NCBI GenBank assembly: GCA_013407085.1
Contig: JACCGJ010010491.1
Span: 1 to 64,000 of the forward strand
DNA length: 64,000 nucleotides
Direction of reading: 5' to 3'
Source of the DNA: Atriophallophorus winterbourni
Taxonomy: Eukaryota > Platyhelminthes > Trematoda > Plagiorchiida > Microphallidae
In this document: one piece after another, positions 30,364 through 41,681 of the stretch
Layout: each line of letters opens with the position of its first letter
Numbering within the stretch: the first letter of the stretch is position 1
Position numbers and translations under genes: made by a program
The notes under the pieces: model-generated
Databases searched by the model: none
Seen by the model: the letters and a program-made list of their open reading frames with translations, nothing else
What the model was told of the DNA's origin: nothing

Positions 30364-30490
30364 ATTGAAATTGTATTCCTTACTGCGTGCACTTTTATAT
30401 ACATGATATAAAAAATAGCGCCTAAGTGTACCAATGGAGCTCGATCTACAAGATTAGTCAAGTTAATTAGTTGCTTCATTGTTCCAAATC

Positions 30491-30496
30491 AATAAA
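30491..30496 (+). promoter_or_regulatory. polyadenylation signal AATAAA, large MEG
   Basis: AATAAA stands 128 bases after the TGA at 30361-30363 and is the first one downstream of it. Confidence 0.45.
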
Positions 30497-30954
30497 TATC
30501 TAATACAAGTTTTCGGAAAACGCGCGTTATCGTCCTAGCCAAACCCTCAGCTCAGAACCCAACACGAGAGATATTTTAGTACTCAAACAGCACGTTGCTA
30601 GACAGTTCACTTGAACATCGTCCAACGAATTTCAAAATTTTTGGCCATGAAACTCGTGTTGAGTAGGGTTCATTCTACGGCTCACATTGTTCTAACATAT
30701 AACGCGAAAGTAATTCTGAGTCATGTTTGACACTCGCACTTCGAAATCTAATTTTAAATGAGACAATGACAATTTGTCAAGGTTCCCAATAAAGGGTGAC
30801 AAAATATTCTAATAACTCGTCACATCCAGTCAGCTCCACACAACACCACGCAAACCAACCGTGGCAGTATCAATTTTACTGCTTTGCTTTGTACATTTAG
30901 TTGAACCCTTAAAATGAAACGATATGATAAACAATATATTGTGTTGCTCACATC

Positions 30955-31700
30955 CCCATTCCTTACACACAACACGCGGTTTCTGGTTTTATGCGGTCAT
31001 CAATTAGAGACAGCAAGTTCAGTTTCAGTGAGACTTGATACAGTGGTGAAGTGGTAAACAAAGTTATAATTATATACCACTGCTAAATAGGGTTCTTACA
31101 AAGAACAACGATGTTCAAATAGAGAATAACAGAGTAATTCCTCGCTAAGCGCTCGAAGTGCTTATTAAAAACCAATATAATGTGGTGTTCACATCTGATT
31201 AAAAAAACTTGCGTTTGTATGCCGCTGTAGGATAAGAATGATACGGCCAACCTGTTCAATCACAACTGCCCAAACAACTGCCCAAATGTAAATAGTGTTT
31301 AAAAGAATGATCCAGAACAAAAATGCTAATTTGCATGTTGTGTGTGTGATGAAACTGCTTACAAACGAACATTCTGGAACGGTCTGATTTGAGTGAAAAA
31401 TGCGTCGTATGAGAAAGTAGTGAAGCATAGGATCAAATCTGTCACAGGTCGCATCTACTCACACACGTATCACACAAAATGTAACAAACCATTAACCCCG
31501 AAGGTGATAACGATCTTGAATGATGAGGACATGCCTATTTTATACAGGGGTTTTAATTGAATGCCACTGTTACGTAGGATCCGTACAACGAACCACGTTG
31601 TTCAAACACAGAATCACATAGTGAAGTCTGGTCAAGCACTCAAGGTGCTTTTGAATGACCAAAGTAAGTGCGGGGGATGTGAACAGCACATTAATTAGCT
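30955..31700 (-). repeat. degenerate hammerhead-family repeat copies
   Basis: At 30972-31015 the minus strand reads UUGAUGA..GAAA..CCGCGU, a decayed ribozyme of the 20414/3328 family. The following text, and 31550-31690 (GAATGCCACTGTTACG.., CGTTGTTCAAACACAGAATC..), matches the unit at 20515-20700. Core bases are lost, so no activity is expected. Confidence 0.5.
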
Positions 31701-32364
31701 TATAGTATGTTACGTGTAAAAATTGTCGAAAGAAACCAAACGCAATTGATTGGAATATGTTTGGGGCCGATCGTGTATTAATAACACAAAGGAATGCAAT
31801 CGGTTAGAGCAACGTTTGGGTAAGGTGTCACTTATGGCACAGAAGCTTCGTCAGGTCAAGGGTGATAGTCAGAACAAGTAACATCACTAAGTAGCAGTCA
31901 ACCCACCACCACTGATTTGACCTTACCGCAAACAGCCTTTAGTATGCCTAGGTTGTGTCAAGTCCAGTAGACAAGACCAGGACCAGTGGTCGATTTGCCT
32001 ACTAGTGCGTATCCACATCAGACTAATACAAGTTAACACATCAAGGTCGGATGAAATTGCGGCCAATATGCGTAAAAGCACATAATTAATGAGGCTAAGG
32101 ATAAACAATTTTTGAAAAAAATCTAATTAACTGGTAGGTATAAGTTGAATAAGAACTATTTACCTTCGCACCAGGGCCGAGATCCAGATTGTAGAGATTT
32201 CTGCCCCATCCACCTTATTGGCCGCCAATCGACCTGTCTTTACTATTTCGACCGCCTCCGCATTTTGGCTTTTCGCATTACGGTTTAATACCGCGTCTTA
32301 ATACTTCACACTACCAAGTCCTTCGAACTATTCACAGCGTTTATCACAATGATCCACATAGGAA

Positions 32365-32409
32365 GCACTGGATTCGAGATACGCTCATATTTGAGATCAT
32401 CAGCAGTAC
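32365..32409 (-). ncRNA. inactivated hammerhead ribozyme (SINE copy C)
   Basis: Aligned to the intact ribozyme at 37788, it keeps CUGAUGA but the GAAA tetranucleotide reads GUAU and stem II is weakened. Loss of the conserved adenosines should abolish cleavage. Confidence 0.7.
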
Positions 32410-32466
32410 ATATCCTCTCTCTGGTCGGATTCGAACCCACGACCATCACCATTGTAGTCTCACACC

Positions 32467-32871
32467 AAGTCCAGCTTCTGGTCTGCACGAGTGGTTCTCC
32501 GCGCCCGGCGGAACTGCTTCTATCAATAGGAGAATGGGCGAGGGCGAGTGACTGGCGCCTGAAAACCAGTTTGCTTCGGGCAGATGTAGCTCGTTAGCCT
32601 GGGAGGGCTTTTCATCTAAGGGAAGGAAACCCCTGATTTTCAACCTTCGCTGCCTTGCGGGATACCCGATCGCGGGAAAGGCTTCGGGAGAAAACCCTGA
32701 GGAAAAATCTGGAACGGAATCTGGTAGTCTGTTAGTTGGTGCAAACCACCTCTTTCTTTTAACTACCTGCTGCCTTGCAGGTCCCACTTGGTTGCGCAAA
32801 GGCTAGAGAATCTTCATTGAAGCCGACTCATCCTCCAGGAGGAGATAGTCACACAAAAGTAAAAGTAATGT
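32467..32871. mobile_element. GC-rich non-autonomous repeat inserted in the SINE
   Basis: Local GC is clearly above the surroundings. The SINE text breaks at ACACC (32462-32466) and resumes after another ACACC (32872-32876), a 5-bp target-site duplication. A second copy lies in the opposite orientation at about 40615-41115. The ORFs that can be read here (117 and 82 codons) are not genes: they arise from the repeat, and both copies give them. Confidence 0.7.
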
Positions 32872-33235
32872 ACACCTTACGTCCTTAACTACCGTCCACC
32901 GTTTAACCGATCGAGATTAAACCTTTGTCAATTTTTCTCCAGACTGGCATATTTGAGTAGCGTCATATGTCCGAAGAGTCGAGAAGGGGACAGCAACATC
33001 TGTTGTGGTTGTCGAACCTTCTCAAGTCTTCCCATCAGATACAGTGTAAGCAAACACCGATTAAATCTGATAGGCATTGTTGTTCCAGGGACTTTGGAGT
33101 GTTCGTTCTTTATATTTTGCGATTACTAATCCGTACCAATTACTTCGAAATATTCACAAAGTTTATTACAACGGTACACATTAGAAGCACTGGCCTCGAG
33201 CTCATGACAGAACAATGAATGACTAACGCAGTTCA

Positions 33236-34920
33236 AGAAACAGCGGATGATCTTGCGAGCTTTTGCTTCCAAGTGTTCTGCCCAAAACAGCAAATATTGC
33301 TTCATGGTTTATCAAACTGAGTAGAAATTCAAACTGAAACAATAATTGACCAAGTTGTTGTGAAACGACACGTACGACGATTAAATACGATCAAATCCCC
33401 GGGTAAGGACAATATTACCCCAGCTATTCTCCGCGCATGTTATAGACAGCTTTCATACAGTTTAGCTGAGATATTCACCCGGGGTCTTCGCGAAGGTTGC
33501 GTACCGTCAGCATGGAAAGCTGGTGTGATAACACCAATTTAGAAGAGTGGTTGTCGCACCGACTTAGCACATTACAGGCCTGTTACGCTGCTCCCCTGCA
33601 TCTCGAAAATTATGGAGCTCATCTTAACTGAGTGTATCGTAAATCACCTTGAAACTAAAAGACTTTTATCAGCAGCGCAACATGGGTTTTGCCGAAACAG
33701 ATCTTGTCTCTCAAACTTACTCATCACTCAGGACGGTGGGACAGCATCTCGTGAACTAGGAAACTCCGTTCGCATTGATGTATCAACGGCATTCGATGAG
33801 GACAGGCACAACCCGCTTCTGCAAAAGCTAGTGCAATATGGGATAACAGGAAATGGAATATCTGACCGATCGGCATGTGTGAGTCCGCATTGATGGCGTT
33901 CTATCAAAAACATTAACATCTCCATCAGCGTCCCTTAAGGTTCAGTGTTCCGTCCTATCTTTTTCTTGTTATACATAAATAATATTGCGCAAGTAGTACG
34001 ATGAAAGATGGTGCTTTTTGCTAATGAGATAAAAAATCTGAAAGAAAATCCAATTCGTTGAAGATTTTTTGACGCTGCAAGAGGATTTGGATGCCCTGTC
34101 TCAAGTAAATAAGATGAGTTTCAACATACGTAACTGTTAAATGTTAAAATTGGCCGGCAATACTAGCATACATATAATGTTGATCATGAAAACTTGGCTT
34201 GCGCCAGCGCTGAGAAGGACCTCGGCATCTGGATTACAAATAACCTGAAACCGAATAATCATTGCAAGAAATTATTCAACAGGGCAAGCAATAACTTGGG
34301 AATGCTGAGGAGAATATTTGGGCGATTCTCTCCCCCGCATTATAAATACATACATCCATCAGATGATAAAATACATGATCCCAGCTTGGGCACCTTGGTT
34401 GCGTAAAGACATTGAATTGCTGAGTAAAATTTACCACCGAGCGACGAAGCGAGTTGATGGGATGCAGCACATTTCATACTAAGAGCGAATGGTCAAGCTG
34501 GGATTGACATATTTTACACTAAGGTGATTAAGGAGAGACATGATCCTAACATTTAAAATACTGCGGATGGAAAATCACCCCAGAAATACACGGAGTAATT
34601 CAAGTTGTATCGTTATACCGCAATCAAGACTCGATTGTAGACGTTAATTCTTCTCGGTGTGTATTTGATTTTTGTGGAATTCAATATCAGAGAATATTGT
34701 GAACGCTCCTACTATCCGTGATTTCAAATCGAAACTGGATGTTTATGTCATAGAGCACTCCATTATATGCCCTGTATGAACCAATACAGACAAAACGACT
34801 CGATAAAATTTTCATTGCATCCATTGTATTTTATAGCTGTCATCCAATGGTATATATAAAGCGATTGTTTTTTTCGCCATAAAAATCTTGTTTCTTGATT
34901 ATTGATTATTGATCGGTCCT
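33236..34920 (+). pseudogene. CR1-like RT relic with 3' end
   Basis: In several frames: TIKSPGKDNITPAIL, WKAGVITPI, HYRPVTLLPCISKIMEL, AQHGFCRNRSCLSNLLIT, then the palm region with a damaged catalytic part, DLGIWITNNLKPNNHC, RRIFGRFSP and a C-terminal end near 34780. The 3' UTR ends with a TTGATTA-type repeat at 34896-34915, typical of CR1 tails. Multiple stops and frameshifts. Confidence 0.7.
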
Positions 34921-35540
34921 AAGCCCCATAAAATAACGTTTTTTAATTGAGAGATACGTTAGAAAAAGTAAAAACTATTTGAGGAAGTGGTTGCATGTAT
35001 ATACCACTAGAAACTAGACTAAGTGCATCGAAAATTCATATCAGACAGTTAGATGAAACACAACGTCCAACAGGAACACCACCAAGTCAATCAGTAGCTG
35101 ATGTTCCAAAATAAATGTAGCCGACAGTACAGATCACTGTATTACAGCAGTACAATCCCAAAACGATCAGGCTTCCTTAGAGCACAAAGCCCTTAAATGC
35201 CGATTCTGGATGATTCGACCTAAGAGGTATTCTGCACTCCGCGGGTTCGCTCGCACACAGCCCATCTGTGCTGAGATAAACTGCTAGAAGATGCCTCTGC
35301 ACAAACGCAAAATATCTGTAAAACAAAAATGGATAACTGCGTGCCGTTTTATGAAATGCTCACCAGACATATTCAGAAACGTGGCTACAGCTTCACCAAA
35401 CAAATAGTAAACTAAAATTATCCGGCATGTCAATTATTTGACATCTCCGTGAAACGAGAGAATGTGGAGTGGCCTCAGACTATAGCCAAAAACTTCTGTG
35501 CTGAGAGATTACGGATCCAGACTGGCGAATGACGTGATTA
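34921..35540. other. unassigned, probably decayed repeat
   Basis: No frame or repeat match that I can support; it lies between two CR1 relics. Confidence 0.35.
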
Positions 35541-36170
35541 TTACCGCTCGGAACCGTGAAACAATTACTCTTATTTATAAAGAAAGAAATTGCTCGAAAC
35601 TTTCTAATTACTGACACATTACTTTGTTACCTGTGACTTCAAATCGAGTTGAGCGCTACGTTGTTGACGATCCAATGACACATTTTGAAAAAAATTACTT
35701 ACATTCAAGAAAACAGTACGGATATTATTCCCGTTTATCTTCTTTGCTGATTACTTTGGATGATTGGACAAGATAGGGCGCATGAATGTAGGGAAGCTAG
35801 TAGCGTTCAAATAACATATAGGTTCACATGTCTTTGAAAAGTTCAGTGAAGAAAAAGGTTTGGGTGTCTAGATATGCTCCAATTATAAACCTCACTTCAA
35901 ACTATAAATGTCTTTACAAAATCAATGTCTGTCCACAATGTTCTCAAACGAGTATTCGGGGAATTTTCACGTAACCTGTTCCCAAGGATCACGAATACAT
36001 ACATGAAACCAGTCATGGAATACGCTGTGCAGTCATGATCTTCGTGGCTCAAGAAAGATGTTGGTGTAGCCGTGAACCTATCACCGCTCAACAAATCTAG
36101 TACTCGCCTCCGAAACGAGCCTTACGAAGAAAGGATAGCTCAAATGAATCTGTCAGATTTTCCCTAATGA
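35540..36170 (+). pseudogene. CR1-like RT relic, left part (interrupted by RTE)
   Basis: Frames give VTSNRVERYVVDDPM, YGYYSRLSSLLITLDDWT, then directly the later EKGLGV strand, so the catalytic centre (about 250 codons) is deleted. It continues with RVFGEFSRNLFPRITNTYMK and NEPYEERIAQMNLSDF up to 36170. The rest of the ORF continues at 37354. Confidence 0.7.
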
Positions 36171-37320
36171 CTTACTTGACTTAATCCCTTGAGTTCCTGG
36201 AGGAACATAGGACCTCGGCAACTTGTCTCCACTTTGGTCTGTCCATAGCAGCCAGTTTGATGTCGTTCCACACTTGCGGATTTCCTCTTCACACGAGCGC
36301 TTCCAAGATAGCCTTGGGCGTCCGACCCGTCTCTTCCCGATTGGGTTCCATACCAGAGCATGACGCGTGATGTCATCAAAGGTTTCCGCAAGGTGTGCCC
36401 AACCCATCTCCACTTTCTTCTACTGATCTGCTGGGCGATCGGGCCCTCAGCAGCAATCTGCCACAGGTCTTGATTCCTTATCTTTTCTGGCCATTTTACC
36501 CCAATAATTCGACGAAGGCAATTATTGTGGAATGATTGCAAGCGGCCAGAAGACTTTGCTGTCACTCGCCAGGTTTCCGATCCATAGAGTAGCACGGATT
36601 TGACGTTGCTTCTGAATATACGGAGTTTCGTGCGTTTTGATAGAACCTTCGACTCCCAAATGGGTTTCAAAGCTATGAACGCGTATCTTGCTTTGCCGAT
36701 TCTGGCGACTATGTCTTCGTCCGTGCCACCACTTATTGAAACAATGCTGCCGAGGTAGACGAATTGCGTGACGTCTTTGACTGCTTTACCATTGATGGTG
36801 ATTGATGGGTGCTCATCAGTTAGCACACGGAGGACTTATTCACGCGTAGTCCTGCATATGAAGCAAAGTGTGCTAGTCTATCGGTCTTTCTCTGAAGACG
36901 TTGGGGGTCACGTGTTATCAAGCAGACATCATCAGCGTATTCCAGATCCTCCAAATGCTCGGATTCCTTCCAATCGATACCATTCCTCTCGCCTTTTACT
37001 GTCTGTTTCATTATCCAGTCTATTACCAACAGAAAAATCATTGGGGACAACAGGCATCCCTGGCGAACGCCAGTCTCAACTGCAAATGGATCGGTCAGTC
37101 TTCCGTTGTGAATTACCTGACAGGAGGCACCTTCATACAGCTGCTTTATGAGGTCCATGTACAGCGGTGGGACCCCATAGTGTGGCAAAAGCTTCCATAT
37201 GAATTCGCGGTCCACACTGTCGAAGGCTTTCTCAAAATCTATGAAGTTGAGGCAAAGAGGCGATTGCCATTTAATCCTTTGTTCAATTATTATGCGGAGG
37301 GTCGCAATTTGGTCGATACC
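36164..37320 (-). pseudogene. RTE-like reverse transcriptase, C-terminal half
   Basis: Minus strand: LNFIDFEKAFDSVDREFIW (37250-37200), LYEGASCQVIHNG, GVRQGCLLSP, the catalytic LEYADDVCLI, then after one frame change at about 36825 TQFVYLGSIVS, KVLSKRTKLRIF, VLLYGSETW and CLRRIIGVKWPEKIRN..LW, the usual RTE C-terminus. One frameshift and the 5' truncation make it non-functional, but the degree of decay is low. Confidence 0.85.
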
Positions 37321-37337
37321 AGACTTCTATTTTCTGA
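36171..37337 (-). mobile_element. RTE-like non-LTR retrotransposon, 5'-truncated, with 16-bp TSD
   Basis: Inserted in a CR1 relic. The 16-bp text AGATTTTCCCTAATGA stands on both sides (36155-36170 and 37338-37353), identical, and the CR1 reading resumes after it. The insert is 1,167 bp, 5'-truncated inside the RT, with its 3' end at 36171. Confidence 0.92.
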
Positions 37338-37353
37338 AGATTTTCCCTAATGA

Positions 37354-37680
37354 TGAATCAAAAGAAACCTTATCATATTTTACAAAATAGTTCATACCAA
37401 AATCTACTTCTTACATGGAATATTCATGCGAAGAGATACGATAAAATATCGGGCCAATGAATATACGCTGGTGGTACCCGTTCCCGCCTAAAATGTAGAT
37501 GTTGTTATCATTCCGTCCGTGTCTGTTTTACTTGGAACAGTTTACCTTCTACGATTACACTCTCAACCATCTTGCAGCAGTTTAAATCAAAATTAGACGA
37601 GTTTTATTTAATTATTGGTTTCCTGACTACTTATATACTGATTATTCTAATTGTCATATTTCTTTATTCACCTACATTTT
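37354..37680 (+). pseudogene. CR1-like RT relic, right part
   Basis: Continuation of the interrupted copy: after poorly conserved text, GTRSRLKCRC..HSVRVCFTWNSLPSTI..L..FKSKLDEFYLI matches the last 60 residues of the near-intact CR1 ORF2 (SRSNCRRFFFAVRVCFLWNS...). Confidence 0.7.
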
Positions 37681-37787
37681 GATTTTCAACATGCTGTGGT
37701 TATTGTTAAGCTTATATTTGCGACTACTCACCCGTGCCGAGCCCATCGAATTATTCACAAAGCTGATCACGACGGTCCATAATGGAA

Positions 37788-37832
37788 GCACTGGACTCGA
37801 GTTTCGCTCTCATTTGAGCTCATCAGCAGTGC
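37788..37832 (-). ncRNA. intact hammerhead ribozyme, SINE unit A
   Basis: Minus strand: stem I GCACUG/CAGUGC (6 perfect pairs), core CUGAUGA, stem II GCUC/GAGC with loop AAAUGA, GAAA, minimal stem III (ACU/AGU with a 2-base loop), cleavage triplet GUC. Cleavage would fall between 37794 and 37793. Every conserved core position is present. Confidence 0.9.
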
Positions 37833-38199
37833 ATATTCTTCGCTTCGGGTGGGACTCGAACCCCCGACCATCACAATTGTAGTCCCATGACTTAACGACT
37901 TGAGCTGACCGATCGCAATTAAGCGTTAATGAACTGTTCTCCAGACTGGCACATTTGAGTAGCTTGTTTGCCCGACTAGTTCAGAAAGAGCCAGCAACAT
38001 CTGTTGTGGTCGCCCAACCGAACAGATCTCCGTGTCAGGTCTTCCCATCGGATACAGTGTAAGCTAACACTGATTAGATCTGATGGGCATTGTTGTTCAA
38101 GCGAAGTTTAGAGAATTTGTTGTTTATATTTGCGACTACTCATCCGTGCCGAGCCCATCGAATTATTCACAAAGCTGATCACGACGGTCCATAATGGAA

Positions 38200-38244
38200 G
38201 CACTGGACTCGAGTTTCGCTCTCATTTGAGCTCAACAGCAGTGC
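38200..38244 (-). ncRNA. hammerhead ribozyme with core mutation, SINE unit B
   Basis: Identical to unit A except that the core reads CUGUUGA instead of CUGAUGA. This changes the invariant A6, so activity should be lost. Only one ribozyme of the dimer is therefore competent. Confidence 0.85.
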
Positions 38245-38510
38245 ATATCCTCCGCTTCGGGTGGGACTCGAACCCCCACCATCACAATTGTAGTCCCATG
38301 CCTTAACGACTTGGGCTACCGTCCACAGTTTGACCGATCGCAATTAAGCATTAATGAACTGCTCTCCAGACTGGTACATTTGAGTAGCTTGTTTGCCCGA
38401 TCAGTTCAGAAGGAACCAGCAACATCTGTTGTGTTCTCCCAACCGAACAGATCTCCGTGTCAGGTCTTCCCATCGGATACAGTGTGAGATAACACCTTAA
38501 AATTCTTGAA

Positions 38511-39240
38511 CTAAGTTGAATATTTAAAGATATTTTTCGAGGTGGTTGAGTAACTGTGAATAAAGTACAGCGGTCAAATTCGTCTAAACTGTTTCACTTT
38601 TGTCTAGAACCAACGTGGAAGCCTACACTGATAGACGAGGATGTGCCGAGTTAATTCATAGTCTTATTTAATTTCAATATCGTTCAAATAATCAGAATAG
38701 AAATTGCAGTTCATTTCTTCCGTTTCAGTCAAAACTGCAGGAAAGGGAATGAGGTAATTTTAAATATTTTTTTGAATGCATTTGATTTTGTTTATCTATA
38801 CACGTTACAAATACCACGAATTTGTTAAAAGTAAACATTGCTCCGAAAGGTGAAGAATCTATCGTAATGAATGATAAACAACATCGCTGCATTTACCGAA
38901 GGCTTCAAGGATTTATGGTTAAAAAGTCAATACTTTACAACACCAAAGGATTACGGTATGAATTAAAATGTGGAAAAAATATAGTATATAACGAGTAGAA
39001 TATATCGAATGTAAGGCTCACGAAGGATGTTCGTTTGCATATATAATTCCAATTTTGTTTGGGCAGGTTGTGTCACCCGAATATTGAATTAAGGAATTCG
39101 AGATAAATTGCGCTGACAATCAATACGGGAACTAGGGATGTAAATTGATAAGATAGATTCACGTGTTAATTTCTATTCACAGTCTCGAAACAATTGTCTA
39201 TTTGATGTCCTGCGTTAGACACAATTATATACATCAGAAT
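38511..39240. other. no gene recognised
   Basis: AT-rich. A micro-exon-like segment at 38729-38753 with an excellent acceptor (TCATTTCTTCCGTTTCAG) is 25 nt long, so not symmetric; nothing supports a gene here. Confidence 0.4.
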
Positions 39241-39836
39241 CATATCGCGCCGTATCTTCCTTTGGGTAAAGTAACCTAGACGCAGGTGTCGCGATATTTC
39301 GATGTACGGAACATTGTGAAGACCGACCACAAACTTTGTTACTCTCTGATAGATTTTATCAAAGAGAGCACTATCTTTTCGCAGATAAAAAGCTCAAACC
39401 TCTATCAAACACTCCATCGTAGGGCGAAGGCAGACATTCATTATCCTTGGTAATGTTACCAGCGAGGATCTTCTGAATATTCTTCGAAAGATACTTAACA
39501 ATCTGTTGGCCTGTAGGTATATATTATTGCAGTGAACCGTCCTCTTCAGGTTTCCATTAATCCTTACTCCAACGAACTGAAAGCCAAGTTTTCAGTTCCT
39601 AATTGTTATGTCCAAGGAAAATTCTTGCCAAGTTGGGAAATTCACAGCAACTCCGCCACCTATTCTTGAGCGGTCTCGCTGAAGCAGGATTATGTTGGGA
39701 ATTGCCAGCTAGCAATCATTCACCTGATCATGAAACCACGTCTCGGTTACAGCGATAATGTCAGCAGCAAAATGATTGTTGAAATGAGTTAATTCAGCTA
39801 TTTTGTGTATAAACAATTAATGTTGGTGTGTAGCGT

Positions 39837-40340
39837 TTATTTGTGGTTAGTGTCTATTGGTCCGATGCCTTGAGAACCAGACCTTGTTTTTTGGAAGCTC
39901 TTCTGAATTTGAGTTTTCAGTGTCTTTGCACGCCAATGCTTTAGTTTGTGTTCTGAGACAGCCTTAAATGTGCTTAGTCTGACGTCGCTAGGGATATTTT
40001 TCCTGTTTACACGCAAAGTATGTCTGACGAAGTCTGTCATTGCACTGGTTAGGAAAGTGATTTTCAAGGGTAGTGATCCATCACCTTTGTAATTTGATGA
40101 CCAGAGTCTCCTGAAGGTACTCACAACAGAACACTCCCGCACACCTATCATTTCTGCTATGTGGAGCCACTGTTTGTAGACGTGTTGTTGTGGTTTAACA
40201 GGCTCTGTCCTATTGGCAGCCTCTGGAGCGCCCAGAAGGATTAGACTACGCTCGTTGCTCTTCTTACGAACATCGAGGCTTCTTTTTCTTTCCCACCAGG
40301 GTGTCAGCGTAGATTCGCGTATTGCACTCGGGAAACTCAC
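39837..40340 (-). pseudogene. CR1-like ORF1, second RRM-like module
   Basis: Open frame of 167 codons with RSLILLGAPEAA, YKQWLHIAEMIG, STFRRL, NYKGDGSLPLKITFL, matching the second module of the two other ORF1 copies (LILLNVPEDA; NYEGNGPRPLKLTLL). Upstream the protein is broken near 40400 and then by the repeat insertion. Confidence 0.75.
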
Positions 40341-40614
40341 ATAGCAAGTAAGAATTTAAAAGAACAGTTTCCATAACTTTCGTGTTGTTTAGTGTTATGT
40401 TCGGTCGATTTGGTTCACCAAATGTGGGGAGCTTGTTTGGTGAATCAAACGTATAACTGCTGTATGTCTGTTGGTTTACGAACCCAACATCGTGCAGTGG
40501 TTGTACCGTTATTCTAGGTCGTGTCTCTGTTTATTCGCAAAATGTATCTCGCTGGATTCCTGTATGTTTGTACCGATTACACTTATTTTTCTGAGGTCCT
40601 TTGCGCAGTAACAC

Positions 40615-41245
40615 TTGGAATTGAATCAGATGATTTCAGCTGAACCTTCTGATGAACTTGAACTTGTGTGCGACTATCTCCTCCTAGAGGATGAGTCGGC
40701 TTCAATGATGATTCTTTGGAATTTGGGTACAAAGCGGCGTCCCCAGCACCACTCGGCGTTTGTTCGAGTCAGCTTCTCTAGCCTTTGTACAACCAAGTGC
40801 GACCTACAAGGCAGCAGGGAGTTGCCAGTAAGAGGTGGAGTGCACTAACTAACCGTCTACCAGACTCTGTTCCAGGTTTTTCTCCCGAAGCCTTTCCCGC
40901 GATCGGGTATCCCGCAAGGCAGTGGAGGTTTAAAATCAGGGTTTTACTTCCCTTAGACGAAATGCCATCCCCGGCTAACAAGCTACATCTGCCCGAAGCA
41001 AACTGGTTTTCCGGCGCCAGTCACTCGCCCACACCCCTTCTCATATTTGTAGGAGCAGTTCCGCCTGGCTCGGGGAGCCACTCGTGCAGGCCAGAAGCTG
41101 GACTTGGTCGTTAGAGGCTGTTTGAGACGCGCTCCATATGGGAGCATTTTATAAACAGTGGGAGCTTACCCCACTGCCACCCCTGGCTATAACAACCTTT
41201 GGACCGCTTGGTCTTCGTAAACTTGTTAATGTCAGAGGAGTTTAG
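40615..41245. mobile_element. GC-rich repeat, second copy, inserted in CR1 ORF1
   Basis: In reverse orientation to the copy at 32467, it shares the blocks CAGCTTCTGG.CTGCACGAG, GACTGGCGCC.GAAAACCAG, TGCGGGATACCCGATCGCGG and CATTGAAGCCGACTCATCCT. It is longer than the first copy (an extra about 60 bp inside and about 130 bp at one end). It separates two parts of one CR1 ORF1, so it inserted after that CR1 copy. Confidence 0.7.
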
Positions 41246-41252
41246 GTCAGAC

Positions 41253-41681
41253 CTACAGTTCACGCTCTGCAAGATGCTCCAGCAGATTTATAACAGTTGA
41301 TCGTTCGCGTGAAATGATCTGCGAAGGTGTATAATTTGTCTTGTTGGCATTACAGACTATATTTCCTGATTTTGCGGTAGTTGTACCGGCAAGCCTAGAG
41401 TTCTGATATCTTACTAGAGTTTCAAATGTTGCCTTTAATGTCTGTATGCCGAGCTCTAAGTTCAACATGCGTTCATTCAGGTTGCATTGCTGGACACCTA
41501 TTGAAGCACATAGAATCTTGTTTGGTGTTGTTCGACAATGTTTACAGACGTAACATACACCAGGATTATTTTCATCGTTGGGGATAGATACCGCCTCCGT
41601 GGTCAATGATTTGTCACATTTTGCGTGACACATGTGTGAGCAGTTGCGACACGTGACAAATTTGACCTTAGCATTAACCAC
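41253..41681 (-). pseudogene. CR1-like ORF1, zinc-finger part
   Basis: CRNCSHMCHAKCDKSLTTEAVS, then NPGVCYVCKHC: the same finger as in the two other ORF1 copies (HAKCDKSLTSDLVSI..NCPGVCYVC). The frame ends where the repeat insertion begins. Confidence 0.75.

Larger units (their letters stand above)
32290..33230 (-). repeat. Pol III SINE with hammerhead, tandem copies interrupted by a GC-rich insert
   Basis: Diverged copy of the 412-bp repeat found at 37700-38510: a B box (GGTTCGAATCC, minus strand, about 32426-32437), then a hammerhead at 32365-32409 in which CUGAUGA is kept but GAAA has become GUAU. The repeat is split at 32466 by a GC-rich insert and resumes at 32872; the start of a second unit follows at 33110-33225. 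Confidence 0.7.
37700..38510 (-). repeat. tandem dimer of a 412-bp Pol III SINE with hammerhead ribozymes
   Basis: Two head-to-tail units: CGACTACTCA at 37721 recurs at 38133, a period of 412 bp, with over 90% identity by eye. On the minus strand each unit has an A-box-like (TAGCCCAAGTCGTTAAGG in unit B, 38301-38318), a B box (GGTTCGAGTCC; 37852-37862 and 38264-38274) and then the hammerhead. The same order is known in the schistosome Sm-alpha repeat. Tandem ribozymes would release 412-nt monomers from a dimeric transcript. Confidence 0.85.

Noticed and set aside
32446..32799. 117-codon minus-strand ORF and its counterpart at 40785-41114
   Set aside because: Both are readings of the two copies of one GC-rich repeat; no coding signature and the frame is not preserved as a gene.
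37852..37910. tRNA gene suggested by B and A boxes
   Set aside because: No acceptor or anticodon stems form; it is the Pol III promoter of the ribozyme SINE.
38729..38753. micro-exon with a superb acceptor
   Set aside because: 25 nt, not a multiple of three, and no partner exons nearby.
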